Positions 7,748 through 15,216 of a stretch of 48,702 nt of DNA are shown here, one piece after another. The stretch spans positions 1-48,702 of the forward strand of contig CAYZXU010000003.1 in assembly GCA_964482535.1 (NCBI GenBank), written 5' to 3'. Under the pieces are notes generated by a model, which was not told where the DNA came from, ran no database searches, and worked only from the letters and a program-made list of their open reading frames with translations. Made by a program: the position numbers and the translations under genes. Source of the DNA: CAYZXU01 sp964482535. GTDB lineage: Bacteria > Desulfobacterota > Desulfobacteria > Desulfobacterales > BuS5. Position 1 is the first letter of the stretch, and each line of letters begins with the position of its first letter.

Positions 7748-9448
7748 TTAATGTTTTACAAGATTATATTCTTTGATTTTACGATAAATTGTCTGTCTGC
7801 TCATCTCCAGAAAACGTGCTGCTTTGGCCTTGTTCCAGTCGGTCATTTTGAGTGCGCTGGAGATTTGTTCCAATTCATTTGTCATTGGTCTATACTCCGA
7901 ATGGCCAATATCAATATATTCTCTGATTTCAGGTGGCAGGTTTTCAAGGGTTATGATTCGGTCATGACAAAGAATAAAGGCATGTTCTAAAGCATGTTCA
8001 AGCTCTCTTACATTTCCAGGCCAAAAATATTGCATAAATGCCGATAATACCTCATCTGAAACTCCGCCCATTGTTTTTTTAAAACGTTTGTTAAACTTGT
8101 CACAAAAATGATTAACGAGCAGCGGAATATCCTCAAGCCTTTCTTTAAGAGATGGCATTTTTACCTCCACCACCTTGAGCCGATAAAAAAGGTCTTCTCT
8201 GAATTCTCCCAGTCTGACTTTTTCTTTCAGGTTCCTGTTTGTCGCGGCAATAACCCTAACGTCAATCTTTATGGGGTCAGGATCTCCCACACGTTCAAAT
8301 TCTTTTTCCTGAAGAACTCTAAGAAGTTTCAGCTGTATCCTCGGAGAAATATCTCCGATTTCATCCAGCAGCAAAGTGCCTCCGTCTGCTTTCTGGAACC
8401 TGCCCTGTTTGTCTCTGACTGCACCTGTAAATGCGCCTTTAACATGCCCGAAGAGTTCACTTTCAAGCAGGTTTTCAGCAAGAGCACTGCAGTTAACATT
8501 TACCAGAGGTCCGCCGGAGCGAGGGCTTATATAGTGCAAAGCCCGCGCCGCAAGTTCTTTGCCCGTTCCGCTCTGTCCTGTTATCAACACTGTTGTATCA
8601 TATTCCGCCAGATTTTCGAGAAGATCATAGGTCTTTAACATTCTTTCACTCTTGCCGACAAAATTATGGAATTGATATCGTCCTTGTATCTCTTTTTCAA
8701 GCTCTGCCACTCTTGTTATATCTCTGACAGCAAGAACTACACCTGTCAATTCGCCATTACGGTTTTTCATGCCGGAGCAGCTCAAAAGCACAACCTGATC
8801 AGGCTTTGTATTATGCCGGCATTTGACCCTGTATTCTCTGATATTATCATTTTCTTTTAGATTTTTTTTTAAAACATTCAAACATGATTTACTGCAGGAA
8901 AATGGTATTTCGTCAAATTGTTTGCCAATATTGTTAGAAACCGATAACCCGCAAATTTTGTTTACTGCATCATTGGCAGCAATCACTCGCATTTCAATAT
9001 CTACAGTAATAACGCCGTCCATTAAACTTGTGAATATGGCATCCAGAGTCCGCCTGTAATTTTCTTTTTCGTCCATAAGGGCTTTTGTGTTTAAAGCATG
9101 ATCAATTACACGCAAAAGGATTTCTTTTCCAACAGGCTTTGTAAGGTAATCAAAAGCGCCCAGCCGAACAGCTTCGGCAGCAGTGTTTATGCAAGGTGCA
9201 GCAGTCATCATAATTACAGGAACGTCCGGGCTGATTTTTTTAACATGTTCGAGGATATTGATTCCATGTTTGTCGCTATTCAAAAAAATATCCGAAATTA
9301 TCAAATCCGGTTCAAGCTCAGAAATAATTTCAACGGCTGAAAAATAATCCATGGCTGATAAAACATCATATCCCCTGCCTGACAGTAAAGCTTTAAAGAA
9401 AAGCAAAACACTCTTTTCATCGTCAACAATTAAAATTTTCGATTCCAT
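7748..9448 (-). CDS. Sigma-54-dependent response regulator (REC-PAS-AAA+-Fis HTH)
   Basis: This is a 566-residue NtrC-family activator. The receiver has Asp53 (DLIISDIF). A PAS domain (about 125-245) lies between receiver and ATPase, which is less usual. The AAA+ domain has Walker A GQSGTGKE, an intact GAFTGA loop for sigma-54 contact, Walker B GGTLLLDEIGDI and the arginine-finger region RVIAATNRN. The C-terminal Fis-type helix-turn-helix contains NKAAARFLEMSRQTIYRKIKEY-like residues. It converges on the kinase pair at 2.7-7.7 kb with a 35-bp gap, so it is the likely output of that relay, although this is inference from position. No clear sigma-54 promoter was found nearby. Confidence 0.93.
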   Translation of the reverse strand: MESKILIVDDEKSVLLFFKALLSGRGYDVLSAMDYFSAVEIISELEPDLIISDIFLNSDKHGINILEHVKKISPDVPVIMMTAAPCINTAAEAVRLGAFDYLTKPVGKEILLRVIDHALNTKALMDEKENYRRTLDAIFTSLMDGVITVDIEMRVIAANDAVNKICGLSVSNNIGKQFDEIPFSCSKSCLNVLKKNLKENDNIREYRVKCRHNTKPDQVVLLSCSGMKNRNGELTGVVLAVRDITRVAELEKEIQGRYQFHNFVGKSERMLKTYDLLENLAEYDTTVLITGQSGTGKELAARALHYISPRSGGPLVNVNCSALAENLLESELFGHVKGAFTGAVRDKQGRFQKADGGTLLLDEIGDISPRIQLKLLRVLQEKEFERVGDPDPIKIDVRVIAATNRNLKEKVRLGEFREDLFYRLKVVEVKMPSLKERLEDIPLLVNHFCDKFNKRFKKTMGGVSDEVLSAFMQYFWPGNVRELEHALEHAFILCHDRIITLENLPPEIREYIDIGHSEYRPMTNELEQISSALKMTDWNKAKAARFLEMSRQTIYRKIKEYNLVKH

Positions 9449-9762
9449 TTTTTCACCTCAATTCGAGAATATCATGACTGACGGTTTTTCTTTATTACAG
9501 GGTAAGCTTTTCCTGCTATACCCGCGGCTTGCCATGGATTTGATTTTTTATCACAGATTACACTTAAATTTGTTGATATACCCTGACCAGCATATTTTAT
9601 GCCATATATTGAATTTATTCAAAAAAGCTATGTTTTTTAGACTTAAAGAGGTCGCAAGGGTTGATTTCAGTGTAAAAGCCAGGATCTTTAGTTTGCCCAT
9701 AAATCCGGAATAGTTGTTACTGCAAAATTTATATATAAAGATGACTTTATAATAACCTTTTT

Positions 9763-9789
9763 GTTTTTTTGACAGTCTGTCAAAAAAAC
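9763..9789. promoter_or_regulatory. Perfect 27-bp palindrome around TGACAG-T-CTGTCA
   Basis: Arms GTTTTTTTGACAG and CTGTCAAAAAAAC match over 13 bp around a single central base. As RNA it could form an A/U-rich hairpin with T runs on both strands, so a bidirectional terminator is possible. However, no gene ends here: both flanking genes point away. An operator for one of the divergent genes fits the context better. Confidence 0.45.
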
Positions 9790-9941
9790 TCCCGGCATAT
9801 TCAGAAACTGGAAGCTATTTTTTCGACTGCTTTCATGCTTGACATAAAAGCAGTAATTAATTATATAGACCTGCAATATACTATAACAATTTTTTTAAAA
9901 ATATATTATTGTCAAAATTAACTTTGTTGTAATTTTTGGGT

Positions 9942-9947
9942 TATAAT
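9942..9947 (+). promoter_or_regulatory. Candidate -10 box for serA
   Basis: A consensus TATAAT lies 50 bp before the serA start, with a weak -35 (TTAACT, 18 bp upstream). The expected leader is about 40 nt and carries the AAGGGAG ribosome site. Based on the match only. Confidence 0.35.
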
Positions 9948-9997
9948 TTCCGGCAGTAATAATAAAAATTTATTTTTGTGTTTAAGGGAGAAATATT

Positions 9998-11578
9998 ATG
10001 AAAGTATTGGTTAGCGACAATCTCGGTGAAATCGGAATCCGCATGTTTCAGGAAGAAGAAGGTATCGAAGTTGACGTAAACGTGGGTCTTGCGCCTGAAG
10101 AGCTGGGAAAAATTATAGGAGATTATGATGGCCTGGTTATACGGAGCGCCACCAAAGTAACAAAAGAGCTTCTTGAAAAAGCAGTAAATCTGAAAGTTGT
10201 TGGTCGTGCAGGAATAGGGTTGGATAATGTTGATATACCGGCAGCTACAGCAAACGGAGTTGCTGTTATGAATACCCCGGGCGGCAATGTTGTTACAACT
10301 GCAGAGCATGCCATTGCAATGATGTTGTCTCTGACCCGTAATATTCCAAGGGGCACAGCTTCATTAAAGGCCGGCAATTGGGATAAAAAAAAGCTGCAGG
10401 GACGGGAAGTTTTTAATAAGACATATGGTGTTATCGGTTTTGGTAATATCGGTTCCATAGCAGCGAATCGTGCCAGAGGGTTAAAAATGCGTGTAATTGT
10501 ATATGACCCTTTTGTTACACCTGAAAGAATTGAGAAAGAGGGTTTTGAGGCAGTTTCCCTTGAAGATTTATATGAGAGAGCTGACTATATTACCGTACAT
10601 GTCCCTAAATTAAAACAGACAACAGGACTGCTTAACAAGGAAGCTTTTGATAAAATGAAGGAAGGGGTAATGGTTATCAACTGTGCACGCGGCGGGATAG
10701 TTGATGAAGAAGCGCTTTGTGATGCAATTAAATCAGGTAAGGTTGCAGGAGCCGCCCTTGATGTTTTTGCAACTGAACCTCCAGGCAAAACACCGCTTCT
10801 TGAGCTTGATAATGTTGTAGCAACTCCACATCTCGGAGCATCCACCCGTGAAGCACAGACAAATGTGGCTGTGGCCGTTGCTGACCAGATAATAGATTTT
10901 CTCAAAAACGGCACTGTCCGCAACGCTGTAAACATGCCTTCCGTTACAGGGGAACTGCTTGAAAAACTGGACCCATTTCTAAAATTGGGCGACAGCATGG
11001 GCTCTCTTCAGTCTCAACTGATAAATAAACCTTTAAAAGAGGTGATTATAGAATTTAATGGCGATTTTCAGGGGTTAGACCTTGCGCCTGTTACAACCTC
11101 TATTTTAAAGGGTATTCTTGAGCCTGTTGTTAAAGATGACGTTAATACTATAAATGCTCCGGTTATTGCAAAGGCAAGGGGAATAAAAGTAACAGAGACA
11201 AGCAGCCTGGAATCCGAAGATTATATAAATCTGATTACTGTCAGCGCAGTAACAACCGGAAGTACAAGTATTGTGGCGGGAACAATTTTTGGCAAAAATG
11301 ATCCCAGAGTCGTAAAGATAGATAATTTCAGGGTTGAAATGGCTACATGCGGCCATATAGCTATTATACAGAATCTTGACAAGCCGGGTGCAATAGGAAG
11401 TATAGGTTCGGTTATTGGAGAGAGTGGCATAAACATAGAAAAAATGCATGTGGGTCAGGAAAAAGATGGTGAAAGAAATATAATACTTCTTATAACGGAT
11501 ATTCCCATGCCTGATGATGTTGTTGAAAAATTGCGGGCACTTTCTATGGTTAACACCGTTACTGTACTGGAATTATAG
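9998..11578 (+). CDS. serA: D-3-phosphoglycerate dehydrogenase
   Basis: This enzyme oxidises 3-phosphoglycerate to 3-phosphohydroxypyruvate with NAD+, the first step of serine synthesis. It has 526 residues, the long bacterial form. The substrate and nucleotide domains include VVGRAGIGLDNVD, the Rossmann motif YGVIGFGNIGS and the catalytic region CARGGIVDEEAL. The catalytic His lies in VVATPHLGAST. A regulatory intervening domain and a C-terminal ACT domain (IIQNLDKPGAIGSIGSVIG) follow, which normally provides serine feedback. It starts at ATG 9998 behind AAGGGAG. It heads the plus-strand housekeeping run and is 66 bp before the DUF1844 gene. Confidence 0.97.
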   Translation: MKVLVSDNLGEIGIRMFQEEEGIEVDVNVGLAPEELGKIIGDYDGLVIRSATKVTKELLEKAVNLKVVGRAGIGLDNVDIPAATANGVAVMNTPGGNVVTTAEHAIAMMLSLTRNIPRGTASLKAGNWDKKKLQGREVFNKTYGVIGFGNIGSIAANRARGLKMRVIVYDPFVTPERIEKEGFEAVSLEDLYERADYITVHVPKLKQTTGLLNKEAFDKMKEGVMVINCARGGIVDEEALCDAIKSGKVAGAALDVFATEPPGKTPLLELDNVVATPHLGASTREAQTNVAVAVADQIIDFLKNGTVRNAVNMPSVTGELLEKLDPFLKLGDSMGSLQSQLINKPLKEVIIEFNGDFQGLDLAPVTTSILKGILEPVVKDDVNTINAPVIAKARGIKVTETSSLESEDYINLITVSAVTTGSTSIVAGTIFGKNDPRVVKIDNFRVEMATCGHIAIIQNLDKPGAIGSIGSVIGESGINIEKMHVGQEKDGERNIILLITDIPMPDDVVEKLRALSMVNTVTVLEL

Positions 11579-11644
11579 GGCTGTTTTTCAAAGGTTTCGA
11601 TACAAAGCCTGAGCTTTTTTATAAATAGGAGCATGGTGATTAAT

Positions 11645-11953
11645 ATGTCTGAAGAAAAAAAAACAAAAGATTTTAAAACAAATGAAGATTACCAGGACAG
11701 TCAGCCTTTACCTATAAATTTTTCAACTTTTGTTATTTCTTTAAATGCTTCTGCTCTGGTTAATCTTGGCGTAATGGCAGATCCTGCCAAAGGAGAAAAA
11801 ACCAAAAATACGGGTTTGGCAAAACAGACCATAGATATTTTAAGTATGCTTGAAGAAAAGACCCGCGGCAATTTAACAAAAGATGAAGAGAATATATTAA
11901 AAAATATTCTTTATGACTTAAGGATAAGATATGTCAAAGAGCAGGGAAACTGA
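11645..11953 (+). CDS. DUF1844 family protein
   Basis: This small cytoplasmic protein of about 102 residues belongs to the DUF1844 family, whose function is unknown. The hallmark core is present: LPINFSTFVISLNASALVNLG, then LAKQTIDILSMLEEKTRGNLT and ILYDLRIRYV. The start is uncertain. An AGGAG site at 11627-11631 is 1 bp from ATG 11633, 4 bp from GTG 11636 and 13 bp from ATG 11645; I chose the last, which gives MSEEKKTKDF. Its stop overlaps the ispE start by 23 bp, so translation is probably coupled. It could be a small membrane-adjacent or metabolic accessory protein, but nothing in the sequence decides this. Confidence 0.85.
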   Translation: MSEEKKTKDFKTNEDYQDSQPLPINFSTFVISLNASALVNLGVMADPAKGEKTKNTGLAKQTIDILSMLEEKTRGNLTKDEENILKNILYDLRIRYVKEQGN

Positions 11954-12797
11954 TAAAATCACCCTGCTGTCACCAGCCAAGATAAACCTTTTTCTGCATG
12001 TTGAAGGTAAAAGACCGGACGGGTATCACGACCTGGTTTCCATTATGTGCTGCGTTGGCATTTACGATACAATATCCATTGATTTTAAGGCTGCTCAAAC
12101 GTCCATAACATGTTCCGTGCCCAATGTTCCGGAAGATGAGACAAACTTTGCTCTTGCCGCGGCTATTGCTTTTTTTAAAGCATATAATAAAAGTCAACCG
12201 CTTAAGATTATAATTGACAAGCATATCCCTGTTGCCGCCGGTCTCGGAGGAGGGAGCAGTAATGCTGCTGCCGTTATGTGCGGTTTGAACCAATATTACG
12301 GTTTTCCCCTTTCATATAAAAGGCTTATCTCTATGGGAGCTTCTCTTGGTGCGGATATACCTTTTTTTATATATGGAAAACCCGCAGTGGCCAGAGGCAT
12401 TGGAGAGAAGCTTGAACCTTTTGAAAAGCTTCACCCTTACAAAGTTTTGCTTGTTAATCCCGGTTTTGAAGTATCGACGGCACAGATATTTAAAAAACTG
12501 AATTTGGGATTGACAACATGTGAAAAAAAGCTTACATGTTGCTATTCTAAAAGAGAGTCTTTTGACATTATAAATATTCTTTGTAATGATCTGGAAACAG
12601 TTACATTAAAGATGTTTCCGGAAATTGCCGCAATAAAAAAAGAACTTTTGAGACTCGGAGCCACAGGGGCTCTAATGACGGGAAGCGGACCAACTGTTTT
12701 TGGAATATTTTCCGATTCTTACAAAGCCAAAAAGGCAAAATGCACTATTGAAAAAAATAAAAAATGGAAGCTGTTTCTTACACAAATGATAGTTTAA
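11931..12797 (+). CDS. ispE: 4-diphosphocytidyl-2-C-methyl-D-erythritol kinase
   Basis: IspE phosphorylates CDP-methylerythritol with ATP in the MEP route to isoprenoids. This is a 288-residue GHMP-family kinase. It has the N-terminal AKINLFLHVEGKRPDGYHDL motif, the glycine-rich ATP loop PVAAGLGGGSSNAAA, the substrate region GADIPFFIYG and the C-terminal MTGSGPTVFG. The start at ATG 11931 lies inside the end of the DUF1844 gene and is preceded by AAGGATAAG. The tRNA-Gln gene follows after 31 bp. This gene order (ispE, tRNA-Gln, prs, rplY, pth) is familiar from Desulfobacterota genomes. Confidence 0.96.
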   Translation: MSKSRETDKITLLSPAKINLFLHVEGKRPDGYHDLVSIMCCVGIYDTISIDFKAAQTSITCSVPNVPEDETNFALAAAIAFFKAYNKSQPLKIIIDKHIPVAAGLGGGSSNAAAVMCGLNQYYGFPLSYKRLISMGASLGADIPFFIYGKPAVARGIGEKLEPFEKLHPYKVLLVNPGFEVSTAQIFKKLNLGLTTCEKKLTCCYSKRESFDIINILCNDLETVTLKMFPEIAAIKKELLRLGATGALMTGSGPTVFGIFSDSYKAKKAKCTIEKNKKWKLFLTQMIV

Positions 12798-12828
12798 AAG
12801 CGAGTCCATGAGCTTTATCAGTTTTTTT

Positions 12829-12903
12829 TGGGGCGTCGTCAAGCGGTAAGACACAGGGTTTTGGGTCCTGCATTCGGAGGTTCGAATCCTCCCGCCCCAG
12901 CCA
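12829..12903 (+). tRNA. tRNA-Gln (anticodon TTG)
   Basis: The 75-nt cloverleaf folds fully: acceptor stem TGGGGCG/CGCCCCA, D arm GTC-aagcggtaa-GAC, anticodon stem CAGGG/TCCTG with loop TTTTGGG (anticodon TTG), and T arm GGAGG-TTCGAAT-CCTCC. The discriminator is G and CCA is encoded. It closely resembles the E. coli tRNA-Gln, sharing the AAGCGGTAA D loop. Confidence 0.98.
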
Positions 12904-12937
12904 GATATTTTTTTTACACTTTATTATTATTTTATAA

Positions 12938-13888
12938 ATGGCAGAGGTTATGAGCGATTTTGCAATCTTTACAGGTAATGCTAATCCTGTTTTAACAAAA
13001 AAAATTTGTGATTATCTGAATATATCAGTAGGCGGAGCCAAGGTAACCACATTTAGTGACGGTGAAATACAAATTGAGATTAACGAAAATGTCAGGTTAA
13101 AAGATATTTTCGTTGTGCAGTCAACCTGCATGCCGGTTAATGACAATCTTGTTGAGCTGCTTTTAATGATAGATGCATTTAAACGTGCTTCAGCGCGCAG
13201 GATAACGGCGGTTCTCCCCTACTATGGATATTCCAGGCAGGATAAAAAAGTTGCGCCCCGCGTTCCCATAAGTTCTAAACTGGTGGCAGACATGTTAACG
13301 GCTGCCGGAGCAAACAGGATTATCACCATGGATTTGCATGCTGGTCAGATTCAGGGCTTTTTTAATATACCTGTGGACAACCTTTTTGCTGCTCCAGTTA
13401 TTATTGATTATATCAAGAAGGCTTTTACCAAAGAAATTGTTGTAGTGTCACCGGATGCAGGTGGAGCTGAGAGGGCAAGGGCATTTGCAAAAAGGATAAA
13501 AGCTGATCTTGCTATCATAGATAAACGAAGACCTTCCCCCAATGAATCTAAAGTCATGGCGGTTATAGGAAATGTTAAAGGCAAGACAGCCATGCTTCTT
13601 GATGATATGGCTGATACGGCAGGAACATTAACAGGAGCTGCTTCGGCATTAATTGCCAACGGCGCAAAAGAAGTCCATGCCTGCTGTTCACATGCCGTAC
13701 TTTCCGGCGCTGCAGTGGATAGAATAAAAGAGTCATGCTTAAAAAGCCTTATTGTAACGGATACTATTCCATTGGGCAGCAAGGCTGCGGCCTGTGATAA
13801 AATTAAAGTGCTGTCTATTGCCGAGTTGGTGGGTGAGGCGATACTGCGTTCACACAGCGGAGATTCCGTTACTTCTCTGTTTGTATAA
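12938..13888 (+). CDS. prs: Ribose-phosphate pyrophosphokinase (PRPP synthetase)
   Basis: Prs makes PRPP from ribose 5-phosphate and ATP for nucleotide, His and Trp synthesis. The product has 316 residues, normal length. Family motifs are FSDGEIQIEI, RRITAVLPYYGYSRQDKK, MDLHAGQIQGFF (divalent metal and catalytic loop), VVSPDAGGAERARAFAKR and the PRPP loop MLLDDMADTAGTL. Two starts are possible: ATG 12938, without a ribosome site, and ATG 12950, which has AGAGG only 2 bp away. Homologues usually begin just before IFTGNANP, so either fits. It lies between tRNA-Gln and rplY. Confidence 0.96.
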   Translation: MAEVMSDFAIFTGNANPVLTKKICDYLNISVGGAKVTTFSDGEIQIEINENVRLKDIFVVQSTCMPVNDNLVELLLMIDAFKRASARRITAVLPYYGYSRQDKKVAPRVPISSKLVADMLTAAGANRIITMDLHAGQIQGFFNIPVDNLFAAPVIIDYIKKAFTKEIVVVSPDAGGAERARAFAKRIKADLAIIDKRRPSPNESKVMAVIGNVKGKTAMLLDDMADTAGTLTGAASALIANGAKEVHACCSHAVLSGAAVDRIKESCLKSLIVTDTIPLGSKAAACDKIKVLSIAELVGEAILRSHSGDSVTSLFV

Positions 13889-13914
13889 AAAAATATATAT
13901 TAGGAGGAAAATCC

Positions 13915-14559
13915 TTGGAGTTAGTTGAACTTAAAACCAATATCAGAACAGGCACCGGTAAAGGCTGTGCAAGGGCGCTCAGGCGCGAAGGAAAAATACC
14001 GGCAATTTTATACGGACCTGATTCAGAGTCCTTATTACTTTCCCTGCTTGTAAGTGATTTTGAACAGGTGATAAAGGAAAAAAGGTCAAGCCAGGTGCTG
14101 TTAAATCTTGTTATTCAAAATGGTGATGCTTATACAAAAGCTGCTATTATTAAGGAAATACAGTCAGAGCCTATCACAAATAATTTGCGCCACATTGATT
14201 TTTATGAAATTGCCATGGACCGCAAAATTATGGTTAAAGTTCCCGTGGTTACTACAGGAAAATCAATAGGTGTGGAACTGGGCGGAACATTGCAGATGGT
14301 GAGAAGGGAGCTTGAGGTTCTATGTCTGCCAATGGAAATTCCTGAAGCAATTGAGATAGATGTTACAGAGTTTGATATAGGTGACTCATTCCATGTAAAA
14401 GATATCCCCCTTGAAGGTAATATTGAAATCCAGGCAGATGTAAATTTTACCGTTGTTACCATACTCAGCCCGAAGAAAGAAGAGGTTGTTGAAGAGATAG
14501 AAGAAGAGGGTGAAGAGGTTGCAGAAGGAGAAGAGACTCCGGAAGCAGAATCCGAATAA
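13915..14559 (+). CDS. rplY: 50S ribosomal protein L25, Ctc long form
   Basis: L25 binds 5S rRNA in the large ribosomal subunit. The 214-residue product has the N-terminal L25 domain (RTGTGKGCARALRREGKIPAILYG, then HIDFYEIAMDRKI) and the C-terminal TL5/Ctc beta domain. An acidic tail (EEVVEEIEEEGEE) follows, typical of the long form. The start is TTG 13915, supported by a strong AGGAGG ending 7 bp before it; there is no in-frame ATG nearby. It sits 26 bp after prs and 44 bp before pth. Confidence 0.95.
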   Translation: MELVELKTNIRTGTGKGCARALRREGKIPAILYGPDSESLLLSLLVSDFEQVIKEKRSSQVLLNLVIQNGDAYTKAAIIKEIQSEPITNNLRHIDFYEIAMDRKIMVKVPVVTTGKSIGVELGGTLQMVRRELEVLCLPMEIPEAIEIDVTEFDIGDSFHVKDIPLEGNIEIQADVNFTVVTILSPKKEEVVEEIEEEGEEVAEGEETPEAESE

Positions 14560-14603
14560 TACCATTTTAATTCAGGTTAAGCTAAAGCTGGTGTTAGATT
14601 TGA

Positions 14604-15185
14604 ATGAATGTAGATAAAAACAGGCTACGATTAATAATAGGTCTTGGCAACCCGGGTAAAAAATATAGATGTACTCGTCATAATGCAGGTTTTATGGTTC
14701 TTGATAATCTTGCCAGGATTTATGAAATTTCTGTAAAAAACAAAAAATTTAATACGGTTTTCGGGCGGGGTAAAATAGAGGGCATCAATGTTATTCTTGC
14801 AAAGCCCATGTTATTTATGAACAACAGCGGGCATCCTGCAAGGATGCTTGCTGAATATTTTAATATTTTAAGTGAGGATATGGTTGTTATTCATGACGAT
14901 ATTGACCTTGCTTTAGAAAGAGTGAAAATTAAATTGAAAGGAGGAGATGGGGGGCACAACGGCGTAAAATCTTTAATAAAAAGTTTTGGAGGAGGAAATT
15001 TTTCCCGTCTTCGCATTGGAATCGGCAGGCCTGAAGAAATTAGAGCAGGCGTTGTTAACCATGTGCTTGGAAATTTTTCAGAAGATGAAAACAGGGTTCT
15101 TGATGGTATATTAACAAGAGCAGCCAAAGCGGTTGCTGCAGTTATGCGCGATGGGATAAGTGTGGCAATGAACAATTTTAATTAG
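14604..15185 (+). CDS. pth: Peptidyl-tRNA hydrolase
   Basis: Pth releases tRNA from peptidyl-tRNA that has dropped off ribosomes. The 193-residue product shows IIGLGNPGKKYRCTRHNAGF with the catalytic His, substrate residues in KPMLFMNNSG, the HDDIDL acidic motif and GGDGGHNGVKS. It starts at ATG 14604 with only a weak ribosome site. The pairing with rplY is conserved across many bacteria. Confidence 0.96.
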   Translation: MNVDKNRLRLIIGLGNPGKKYRCTRHNAGFMVLDNLARIYEISVKNKKFNTVFGRGKIEGINVILAKPMLFMNNSGHPARMLAEYFNILSEDMVVIHDDIDLALERVKIKLKGGDGGHNGVKSLIKSFGGGNFSRLRIGIGRPEEIRAGVVNHVLGNFSEDENRVLDGILTRAAKAVAAVMRDGISVAMNNFN

Positions 15186-15216
15186 CAAGTTAATCTAAAT
15201 TTAAATGGAGGAGAGT

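Larger units (their letters stand above)
9449..9997. other. 549-bp divergent intergenic region
   Basis: AT-rich non-coding DNA lies between the sigma-54 regulator (minus) and serA (plus). It contains the 27-bp palindrome and the serA -10-like element listed separately. Short open frames on either strand here are low-complexity and lack ribosome sites. Confidence 0.6.
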
